Origin: Fusarium oxysporum f. sp. lycopersici 4287
Taxonomy: Eukaryota; Ascomycota; Sordariomycetes; Hypocreales; Nectriaceae
Assembly: GCF_000149955.1 (NCBI RefSeq)
Contig: NC_030990.1
Location: forward strand, 1,178,001 to 1,242,000
Direction: 5' to 3'
DNA: 64,000 bases
Position numbers and translations under genes: made by a program
The notes under the pieces: generated by a model
What the model was told of the DNA's origin: nothing
Seen by the model: the letters and a program-made list of their open reading frames with translations, nothing else
The model's database searches: none
In this document: one piece after another, positions 55,499 to 64,000 of the stretch
How the letters are laid out: every line of letters begins with the position of its first letter
Numbering within the stretch: the first letter of the stretch is position 1

Positions 55499-58400
55499 AT
55501 GGTCATGGACACGGACGATTATATCGGCGTGGCCAACGAGCCAGAGAAGGTCGCCATCATTAACCCCGATAACCTCGAACAAAGCGAAGTCGACCAGCTG
55601 CAAGATCTGCCCATGGCGAACGACCGTGCGTACTCCTTTCACTATCTCATTGACTCCTTGCATTTGGTGCAGACCCTAGGCATCATATGTTTTCTGTCAT
55701 GACCACCATCCGTTCCTGGAGCTATCTGGGCTAACTGTCATGCCTCTAGATGAAGCCATGAGAGAGATCTGTCTCCCACCCCTCATCGATGAACCGAAAA
55801 TACTCGGAGACTACGAATACACATGGACTGTCGAAAACTGGCGAAGCTTGAATAAGAAGGAACATGGTCCTGTTTTTCAAGCAGGTGGCTTCCCATGGTG
55901 CGGCTAAGTTGATTCCGGCGCTGCCGTTACTCTTAATGCTGACGTTCCACTACTATAGGCGAATTCTGCTTTTCCCACACGGCAATAATATTGACCAATG
56001 CTCTATTTATCTTGAACATGGCTTCGACGCTGATAGTGTTCCCGATAACTGGAGCTGCTGTGTTCAATTTGCGCTCGTCCTATGGAACCCGAACGACCCC
56101 AGCCTATATGTCCATCACACTGCCCACCATCGATTCACTAAGGAAGAAGGCGATTGGGGTTTTACTCGATTTGTCGAGCACCGCCGAATGTTTAATGTAC
56201 CATGGGAGGGCAGCAGCCGACCCCTCTGCGAAAATGACACTGCCAACATCACCGCCTATCTTCGCCTCGTCGAGGATGAGACGGGTGTTTTGTGGCACAA
56301 CTTCGCCAACTACGATTCCAAGAAGGAGACGGGGTATGTTGGGCTCAAGAACCAGGGTGCCACCTGCTATCTGAATTCCCTGATGCAATCACTCTATTTT
56401 ACAAACAAGTTCAGAAAGGTAGTGTCTCTTGGCTGTTCTCTTGTATACTATTAGCTGACTTCTATAGGCTATCTACGAAATTCCTACGGAGGCCGACCCC
56501 AGTATGACCAACAGTGCTTATACATTGCAACGACTTTTCTACCAGCTACAAACGTCAGACCAGGCCGTTGGAACCACGGAACTCACAAAATCTTTCGGCT
56601 GGGACACGCGACATATCTTCGAGCAACAGGATGTGCAGGAGTTTTCACGCAAACTCATGGAGAGGATGGAAGACAAGATGAAGGGAACTGCATCGGAGAA
56701 TGTCCTGCCAGAAATGTTCAGTGGCAAGATCAAGACATACATCTCATGTATCAACGTCGACTATGAATCCAGCCGAATCGAGGACTTTTGGGACATTCAG
56801 TTGAATGTCAGTGGTAACAAGCATCTGCTCGAGAGCTTTGAGGACTACGTTCAGGTCGAAAAGATGGATGGAGAAAATCAATACTTTGCTGGTGATCAGT
56901 ACAAGCTCCAGGATGCGAACAAAGGTGTCATTTTCAACAGCTTTCCTGACGTACTCCATCTACAGCTGAAGCGCTTCGAGTACGATATCCAGCGCGACAC
57001 CATGATGAAGATCAATGATCGATACGAGTTCCCCGAGTTTTTTGACGCTGCGCCGTACCTATCTGAGGATGCCGACAAATCTGTTCCATGGACGTATCAG
57101 CTTCACAGCGTTCTAGTCCACAGTGGTGATCTGAACGCAGGACATTACTATGCCTTTTTGAAGCCTGAAAAGGACGGATGGTTCTATAAGTACGACGATG
57201 ATAAGGTCACCAAGGCGACGATGCGCGAAGTGTTGGAAGAGAATTTTGGTGGAGAGTATCAAACATCCAACGGTTACCCGCGTGCGCCTGTGCAAAAGAA
57301 GGCTCCCATTATGCGCCAAAACAGCGCATACATGTTGGTGTATATCCGCCAATCTCGTATAGATGATATCCTGTGTCCGGTTACCAAGGATCATATTCCG
57401 CTTCATCTTAGTAAGTCTTTTGGCGTTCTTCCTTTGTCACCTTGCTAACCACCATAGGGCAAAAATTTGAGGAAGAGACTGTTCAGCGGGAGGCCCGCAA
57501 GAAAGAACAGCGAGAGGCGCATCTATACATGTGGGCCAAGGTGATCACTGATTACTCGTTTCAACAATATGGCGGCACAGATTTGTGTCAGTTTGATGCA
57601 AAGCCTGAGGATCCCGCTGCGCCAAAGTTCTATCGCGTGCGTCGCGCGATGACCATGGAGGAGTTTGTTGCGCAAGTTGCATCGGATATGGGCGAAGATC
57701 CACGAAGGGTACGACTTTGGCTCATGGTCAATCGACAGAATAAGACAGTTCGCCCTGACCAACCCATTATGGATTTGCGGCCTACAGTCGACGAGACTTT
57801 CTCCCGTTCCGCTGCCCACAGGGATGCTAGTTTACGTGTGTGGGCTGAGGTTGCCGAGGAAGTCAATGCTGATGGAGAGCCAATCTGGCCATCTTACCAG
57901 AGTCAGCCCAATGGTGTTATCGTCAAGAATGACACCATCTTACTTCTTCTTAAGCACTTCGATATCGACGCCCAGACGCTGCGGGGTGTCGGCCATGTCT
58001 ACATTTCCAAGGACAAGAAAGTTGAAGAACTGCTGCCAATGATCCTGAAGAAGATGGGATGGGGCGAGAAGCTACCTGCTGAGGAGAAGCTTCTGCTTTG
58101 GGAAGTAAGAAAACTACTCACCTTGAACGACCGAAGGTAACTAACTCAAAATAGGAGATTAAGCCTACTATGATTGAACCTCTCAAGCCCAAGCAGTCGC
58201 TGAAGGTTGCCGAATTGCAAGACGGAGACATTATCTGCTTCCAGCGAACCAAGGCCGGCGTCGAAAAGCGCGCTGGTGAAAAGACCTCGCAAGAAACGTA
58301 TGTTGTTACAGTAATATAGTGCGGGCCATTCATTTACTGACATGTTTTCAGAAGTAACACATCTGACCATTTCGAGGATGCGCGTGAATACTACGATTTC

Positions 58401-59491
58401 CTTGAGAATAGGCGAACGGTTAAGTTCCACCCGCATCCCGCTCGATGTGATCAGGCGCAGTATCCCCCATTTGATCTCGTGCTTAACACTAAGATAACTT
58501 ATGACACGCTTTCAGAGCGTGTTGGAGCGTATTTGGACGTGAAACCGACACATATTCGGTTTTGGACAGTAAACGCCTCCACGCAAAACCCCAAGACACC
58601 GGTTAGACGCGGAGCAAACCCAACACTGCGACAGATTCTCAGCCCTATGGGCTCAACTGCCCTCAACTCCACTCAGAGAGACGATGCCTTTTACTTTGAA
58701 GTCCTTGAGATGAGTTTAACAGAACTCGACACCAAGAAGAGCATCAAGGTCAATTTGCTGAGCGAAGGCATCACCAAAGAGGTATTTTTGAGTCTCATCA
58801 TCTTTCGACAATGCGACTAACCTTGTATGCAGGATACATACGACCTACTCGTCCCCAAAACAGGAACTATTGACGATTTAGTCGAGGTTTTGATAAGAAA
58901 GGCGCAAATACCAAGCGAGACGGACGGTGGAAGAATTCGCATCTACGAAACTAGCTCCAACCGCTTCTACCGTGAGCCTCTACGCGAACACCCCGTTATT
59001 AACTTGAACGAGTTTGCGAAGATCTATGCGGAACGAGTTCCTCAAGAGGAGCTCAATGCCGACGATACCCATTTCATTCATGTCTTCCACTTCCACAACG
59101 ACGTCAGCCGCGTTCATGGCGTGCCGTTCAAGTTTCTGGTCATCGAGGTGAGTGCCTTTGATACTAAGACGCATTCAATGAATTAACATAGCGACAGGGC
59201 GAGAGCTTTGCAGACACCAAGAAGCGATTGGAGAAGCGAACCGGAATCAAAGGCAAGAGCTTTGAGAAGATCAAGATCGCTGTTGTGCGACGAGCCAATT
59301 ACTCAAAACCCCAATATCTCAATGACGGTCAGTGCCATTTTTTGCATTTGACTTATTGAGTAACTAACAACATGTTTTTAGATGATGTGCTATCAAGTTT
59401 CATACAAGGGGAAGACGACTACCTCGGCCTTGACCATGTAGATAGAACGAGGACATTGAGGAACGGCGTTGGGGACCTATTCCTTAAATGA
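55499..59491 (+). CDS. UBP15: Ubiquitin C-terminal hydrolase, UBP15/USP7 type, 1150 aa
   Basis: There are ten exons: 55499-55625, 55750-55897, 55959-56418, 56468-57410, 57458-58104, 58155-58297, 58352-58781, 58833-59147, 59198-59327 and 59382-59491. Phases are continuous throughout. A MATH/TRAF domain spans about residues 60-190 (YTWTVENWRSLNKKEHGPVF; GDWGFTRFVEHRRM). The USP catalytic domain has its Cys box at GLKNQGATCYLNSLMQSL (Cys228) and His box at LVHSGDLNAGHYYAF (His471), so both catalytic residues are present. The remaining 600 residues match the USP7 C-terminal ubiquitin-like domains. It would remove ubiquitin in cell-cycle and endocytic pathways. The start is the least certain part. 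Earlier in-frame starts exist at 55403, and possibly 55103 through an extra intron. Confidence 0.92.
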
Positions 59492-60186
59492 AAGGTGCCG
59501 AAAGAGAAGGAGATCATGTTGTCACGAGAGCATGTAAGCAATAAGGCAATGAGTGTCGCCGATGATGAGGCAGAGACACTGAGTATCTAGCATATAAGCC
59601 TGCCTGCCGCTTGGGAACCGCAGCACTCAAGCATCGCACATTCGCAGTCAAAAAGCATTGGTGCTGCTGCTCAACTGACGAGCACAAAGCCGTGGAAAAG
59701 AGCACACGCAAGGGTGCATTACATGAGTGTCTGAGCTGAGAGGCGGGTTTTGCCCAGTCATGATGATGAATGGATGGAAAGGCATGCGAAATGAAAGCAT
59801 GAATCAAGAAGGATAGGGGCGATGATTACGGCATAAATTTCATTCTTACTATTCATTCCAATCGTTCGTGCTCGATCATGATATTTCATATATGCATGTT
59901 CTTGTGAGACTGGATGTACGAAAGACACCGAAAGACATCGATTCTATGTATTGCCATAACGGAGGGCAAACATGGTATTATATCGTAACGAAATCTTAGT
60001 ATTAGCTTGGAGTTTTTAATGTCATGTGCTATTATTAAATCTACTAGTCTTGACCTTTTGACATATACGATGCTGTGTGGTGCCAATTCTAATCTAGATA
60101 CGGTATCGATGTGTGCTGTCAAGTAAGCCAGACCTCGAAGATGAGGTTTGTAAATTGAAATTTACAATATGGTTGCCACCAAAGAA
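59492..60186. other. Spacer between UBP15 and tRNAi-Met copy 3
   Basis: This contains the UBP15 3' UTR and AT-rich spacer. No gene was recognised. Confidence 0.4.
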
Positions 60187-60306
60187 AGCAATTTGGCGCA
60201 GTGGAAGCGCGGTATGTCTACCATTATCTGCACATAAAAATCCTTACTAACAGACGCAGCCGGGCTCATAACCCGGAGGTCGCACGATCGAAACGTGCAA
60301 TTGCTA
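60187..60306 (+). tRNA. Initiator tRNA-Met (CAU) copy 3, with GT-AG intron
   Basis: Exon 1 is 60187-60211 and exon 2 is 60260-60306. The spliced 72-nt sequence is identical to copy 2: AGCAATT/AATTGCT acceptor, GCGC D stem, CCGGG/CCCGG anticodon stem with loop CTCATAA, and GCACG/CGTGC T stem with loop ATCGAAA. The insert is 48 nt and sits between positions 26 and 27, as in the other two copies. The 5' flank CACCAAAGAA parallels those of copies 1 and 2. A 7-T terminator follows at 60,314-60,320. Identity of both exons with copy 2, despite a mostly unrelated intron interior, argues for selection or gene conversion acting on the mature RNA. Confidence 0.9.
60212..60259 (+). other. Spliceosomal-type intron inside tRNAi-Met copy 3
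   Basis: This 48-nt insert starts GTATGT, has a perfect TACTAAC branch match and ends GACGCAG. Exact removal restores the tRNA. Only the two ends are shared with copy 2. Confidence 0.8.
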
Positions 60307-60313
60307 AATTTCC

Positions 60314-60320
60314 TTTTTTT
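60314..60320 (+). terminator. Pol III T-run terminator of tRNAi-Met copy 3
   Basis: A seven-T run lies eight bases after the tRNA 3' end. Confidence 0.75.
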
Positions 60321-61062
60321 GCATTTTTCGAGTTTGAGAGCAGTATAGGAGTATTTCCTTTTATTGATTTGTTTGTTCATCTTTTAGCGAAGTGTCATGA
60401 TCGAAGAGAGCTGTTGACCTTGGTACTTACTACCTTTCTGCGGTCAAGGAACCGGTCCATTATTTCTGTATGCCATGTCTCATCAAAGTCCTGGAGAGAT
60501 ACTAAGAATAGTCATATCTGGAAGCGTTAATAATTAAATAATGAACAGGTATATTTGCTCGAATGCCACTATCTAGATGATCGCCTGTGTGTCACGGGGC
60601 CCGGGCAACAAAAAACCCAGACGGCCATCCTTTTGTAAAACAACGATCCATGTCTGTTCCAGAGCAACTCTCGTTAACAAACTATCAACATGAAAGATGT
60701 GGAGTAGAGGGTGTTCTGTATAGAATTGTTGGCAGTTCTGTGCAACCCTCAGATGATTGTAAGACAGTTGCAATGAGTCACAGAGATAGGAGCGACACAG
60801 TCCTGGCGGCATTACATCGAAGTTTAATGAGGTAGATATTGAATGCCGAGATGTATAAACGATTTGCGGTCTGTAGCTTTTAGTGTCTCCATTTACTCTG
60901 CTCTTACCACGATACTTCATGTTATAAGACATCTGCGACAGTAATACTTAGTACGTAGGCACTGAGCCTCCTTAATCCCAACTCTCGGCTTTCCACCTAG
61001 TGCGAATATTTAAAGAGAAACAGAAGTAGCCAAGAAGTAATACTTCAAAATATCAAGGGAGT

Positions 61063-61095
61063 TGACTCATAACCCGGATAGAACGAAACGTTGAT
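61063..61095 (+). pseudogene. Possible degraded tRNAi-Met exon 2 fragment
   Basis: GACTCATAACCCGGA matches the anticodon arm of the initiator tRNAs at 14 of 15 positions. After a deletion of several bases, AACGAAACGTTGA resembles the T arm. No exon 1, branch site or paired stems are present. It lies about 760 bp downstream of copy 3. It may be a relic or chance similarity. Confidence 0.3.
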
Positions 61096-63071
61096 GCGCT
61101 TTTGACGAATCAAGACCTTCTGAGAATTCTCTTACACTAGGTAGTATTTACTTGTCAATATTTGCAAGAGAAAGAGCGAAAAGAAGCATTACAAGATCTG
61201 AGAACCACATGTTTCAGCTATTTTCCCATTTGGCCTTTGCGGCATGTCAGAGCGTCAGAGGAACCCCTATGTTTGCTCAGACCCGACTATTTCTCAGTCT
61301 AACAAGACGGACACACAACAGCTATTGGAACAGGTTGCTACAGGAATACTTCGGCAATGCTTCAATACGAGCGGGAGATATTTCCTATAAAGAAATCCTA
61401 ACTCATTCTAAGGATTGCCTAAACTTCTTCAACAAGATCATCCTGAAATTGCCAAAGTAACTCCTTCAGCTTTCAGCTTGATATTGAGACTAAGTTGCCA
61501 GACGGGAAACAGAGGACTTTTCCAAGAAGTGGTCTTAGTACAGACCTCGAGGGTAATTCTCTACTTTGAAAAGTAAGGTGAACCAACTCAACAGTTTCGT
61601 AGTCTCCGTACCGTTCGGAACCTGATATAAGGATGTCGCCAACGTCACTTTCGGTGGTTATATCGGCAACGAGTGCACCCTTGCTAACGAACTTGTACGT
61701 TCGTGAGAATTCCCACCTTATTGACTCCACCAATCATAAAGTTATGGCCAAGATGGGAGAATCGTACAGTTTATCCTAAGATTGCCATGAGAACCCGTTG
61801 TGATCATAGCTTTTGGGCAATCATCTCCTGTAAGTATTTAACGTTTGGGGAGCAACGCTGCCTCCCAAGCTTGACTAATGTGCCCATGTCTGCTGTTGCA
61901 GCGATCATTCGGCCGACTTAACCCAATACTAACGGACGAGGTATCTTTGGCATGTGAAAAGGGTCCGATTCAAAGTTGACTTTGTAATCAGAGGCAGCAC
62001 CGTGGAGGATAAATATGGATATTGGAAAGCTCTAGCAGCTCCGGTGGAGGACGCCTACGTTGACCTATATTGACCCCCCAGCGCCCTCACATTATTAACT
62101 GATAACGTTGGGGGAGGCTCTGTGCTTATGTGCATTGCATTGGTAGCGTTAATCAGCGTTCCACAATGGCCTTGGCAAGCCGTTTGCTCGCTGTGATTAC
62201 CAATACAAAACATCCATCAATGTTCTCATTTCAGAAACAGTTCACAATAGAGTAAATTACTGTGACTCTTACGGCGTAAACAGTTCCACTTTCTTGTATT
62301 ACTGAAGTACCCGGCAAGCCCCGAGACGACTCTTATACGTGTTCACCGGTTCAGGTACCCGGCGTTTAGGCGTATGCTGCAGCAGCAAAAGATGGAATTC
62401 AGAGTTTGTGGCGCTAAAATCCGATGGATTACGCTGCAATGTCCGGCCGGGACAAGGGATCTGCGACTTGGCATGAATCTGTTAAAGTAAAATATGTGGG
62501 GCCTTATCTCAGATCCCGAGTCAGCAACTCCACAAACTCCATAACGTTAGGCACAAAGATTCGGACACAAGAGCTAAACTCCATTCTCAGCAGTCTGCAG
62601 CGCATCCACACGCTAACTGAGCTCCGGAGAAGTGACAGAAAAGAAAGGCTGACACCATTGCCTATTATGGTTAACAACTGAGCAGGTTATTTTGGATACT
62701 CTTCGTCTAAATCCCTTCCATCTCCCTTAGCGTACCGGAGGCACCTTTACGTCACTACGGAGAGAAAAAAATGTGCATAACTAGGGGTCATTATAAATAC
62801 AATTATTCTCAGGGTTGAGACGTTGAGAAGTCATCATTGCGTGCTACTAAAGCTCCTGCCTGTCCTGCAGCTCTCCGTTGTGAAGCTTATCTTCACCGGT
62901 CTTTCCCCTTTCATAGCCAAACACTTGATAGGGCAGACCTACAGAGATAATAACTGCATACAAATATCAAAGCGGTGCCGCTCACCGGCTGATCCCCATA
63001 ATCTTTTCCCTAATAACTACAACATACACAGTTTTTCTTTCTTCTCTTAATCTCGTACAATCGCCGTCAAC

Positions 63072-64000
63072 ATGTTGGGAAACACGGTAGACGGCGATGC
63101 TCTTCGCCGCACACAATCTTCTATGCGGCAACAGCAGCAGCAACCCATTTCTCAACAAACTGTCGAAGGTGGACAACATAATCCTACAAGCAGCAGCTCC
63201 TCCGAATCAGGTGTCGTCCAAGAAGGAAAATGGGGTGAGCGTGGACAGGAAGATGTCACTGCTCAAGAGGCCATGCAAGAATTCGAGTCTCTACGTCACA
63301 ACTTGATGAGCCTACACAAGACAAGGACAGCAGACACGCATGCAAGCAGGGCTCAGAGTAGACGGACGAGTACTGCTGCTCGAGTTCGGTCAGAGAAACA
63401 TGAACATGACTATGACGACGATGATGGTTCCAAGACCGATGTGGAAGCTGGTCCTGAAGAGAGTGAGGGTTTCGAACTCGGCCGCTTTATGCGAGAAGGC
63501 CATTTCGAAAAGCGCTCCGAGGAGGAGGGATCTCTGAAAAGAGTTGGCGTTGTGTATGAGAACCTCACCGTCAAAGGCGTCGGAAGCACAACAACTTTTG
63601 TTCGAACTGTACCTGATGCTATCCTTGGTACATTCGGCCCCGATCTCTACAATGTCCTCACCAGATATTTTCCTTCCCTCCGGATTGGAAAGCCCCCAAC
63701 CCGAACACTCATTAACGACTTCACCGGATGTGTTCGTGATGGCGAGATGATGCTCGTCCTGGGACGGCCTGGCGCTGGGTGCAGTACCTTCCTCAAAGCT
63801 ATCAGCAACAACCGCGAATCATATGCTGCCGTCGAAGGAGAAGTTTCGTACAGTGGTATTTCTGCTGCTGAGCAGAAGAAGCACTACCGAGGCGAGGTCA
63901 ACTACAACGGCGAAGACGATGTTCACTTTGCTACTCTGAGCGTGTGGAAGACTCTCGCTTTTGCGCTTACCAACAAGACCAAGATCAAGGAGAAGGCCGA
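63072..64000 (+). CDS. PDR-type (ABCG) full-size ABC transporter, N-terminal fragment, cut by window end
   Basis: The frame is open from the ATG at 63072 to the end of the window, 309 complete codons plus two bases. The N-terminal 150 residues are polar and acidic (a glutamine run, then YDDDDGSKTD). A PDR N-terminal motif (LKRVGVVYENLTVKGVG) and the first nucleotide-binding domain follow. Its Walker A reads GRPGAGCSTFLKAI, the PDR-specific form with Cys instead of Gly-Lys. This deviation is normal for the first site of fungal PDR pumps. VHFATLSVWKTLAFAL follows. Such pumps export azoles, toxins or plant defence compounds. The substrate cannot be told here, and membrane domains and the second half lie beyond the window. 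Confidence 0.9.
   Translation, partial: MLGNTVDGDALRRTQSSMRQQQQQPISQQTVEGGQHNPTSSSSSESGVVQEGKWGERGQEDVTAQEAMQEFESLRHNLMSLHKTRTADTHASRAQSRRTSTAARVRSEKHEHDYDDDDGSKTDVEAGPEESEGFELGRFMREGHFEKRSEEEGSLKRVGVVYENLTVKGVGSTTTFVRTVPDAILGTFGPDLYNVLTRYFPSLRIGKPPTRTLINDFTGCVRDGEMMLVLGRPGAGCSTFLKAISNNRESYAAVEGEVSYSGISAAEQKKHYRGEVNYNGEDDVHFATLSVWKTLAFALTNKTKIKEKA

Larger units (their letters stand above)
60307..63071. other. Gene-poor region upstream of the ABC transporter
   Basis: I recognised no coding gene in 2.7 kb. The longest rightward frame (61,152-61,460, 102 codons) has no domain. The last few hundred bases contain a CT-rich tract and should be the transporter promoter and leader. Confidence 0.45.

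Noticed and set aside
61152..61460. 102-codon rightward frame in the gene-poor end region
   Set aside because: No domain, no signal of codon bias, surrounded by stops. Chance frame is the simplest reading.
1..64000. CRISPR arrays, prokaryotic operons, biosynthetic clusters or intact transposons
   Set aside because: The window is clearly fungal nuclear DNA. I found no regularly spaced repeats, transposase or reverse-transcriptase frames, or polyketide or peptide synthetase genes.

Overview
The window looks like nuclear DNA of a filamentous ascomycete, most likely a Fusarium-type Sordariomycete. Its protein-coding genes are cut by many 45-60 nt introns with GT(A/C)NG(T/N) donors, CTAAC or CTGAC branch sites and AG acceptors. 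The gene content is fungal throughout: a Zn2Cys6 regulator, a KRE2/KTR mannosyltransferase, the septin Cdc12, a questin-oxidase-like protein and a PDR-type ABC transporter. I reconstructed exon structures by hand from splice signals, reading-frame continuity and family conservation. None was checked against RNA or a database.

Layout. 0-4 kb holds a dispersed 5S rRNA gene, an unrecognised 269-aa gene, two divergently oriented initiator tRNA-Met genes and a luciferase-like (DUF5519-type) gene. 4-17.2 kb is a gene-free interval of about 13 kb with a visible base-composition step near 6.5 kb. It ends at a 947-aa Zn2Cys6 transcription factor (17.2-20.1 kb). From 21.8 to 59.5 kb the window is ordinary gene-dense chromosome. 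In order it carries MORG1 (WD40), a GT15 mannosyltransferase, a gamma-tubulin complex component, an alpha/beta-hydrolase-like protein lacking its nucleophile, an AIG2-like protein and an LCCL-domain membrane protein. These are followed by a small mitochondrial-type membrane protein, a queuine tRNA-ribosyltransferase subunit, a secreted alkaline phosphatase, CutC, a SET/NAP histone chaperone, a questin-oxidase-like enzyme, PWP2, Cdc12, a mitochondrial PDK/BCKDK-type kinase and UBP15 (USP7-type deubiquitinase). After 59.5 kb there is a third initiator tRNA-Met gene in a 3.5 kb gene-poor stretch, and the window ends inside a PDR ABC transporter.

The genes are mostly unrelated housekeeping functions. 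I see no biosynthetic cluster, CRISPR or intact transposon. Neighbouring genes are often convergent with short gaps (for example PWP2 and the questin-oxidase-like gene) or divergent from shared promoters (GT15 and the gamma-tubulin complex gene).

The most notable observation is in the three initiator tRNA-Met genes. Each is interrupted between positions 26 and 27, not at the canonical 37/38 site, by a 48-52 nt insert. Each insert begins GTATGT, carries a (T/A)ACTAAC branch-site sequence and ends CAG, so it has every hallmark of a spliceosomal intron. Exact GT-AG removal restores a perfectly paired initiator cloverleaf in all three copies. Two stem types differ by compensatory changes, and each gene is followed by a Pol III-type T run. 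This suggests Pol III transcripts whose maturation needs the mRNA splicing machinery.
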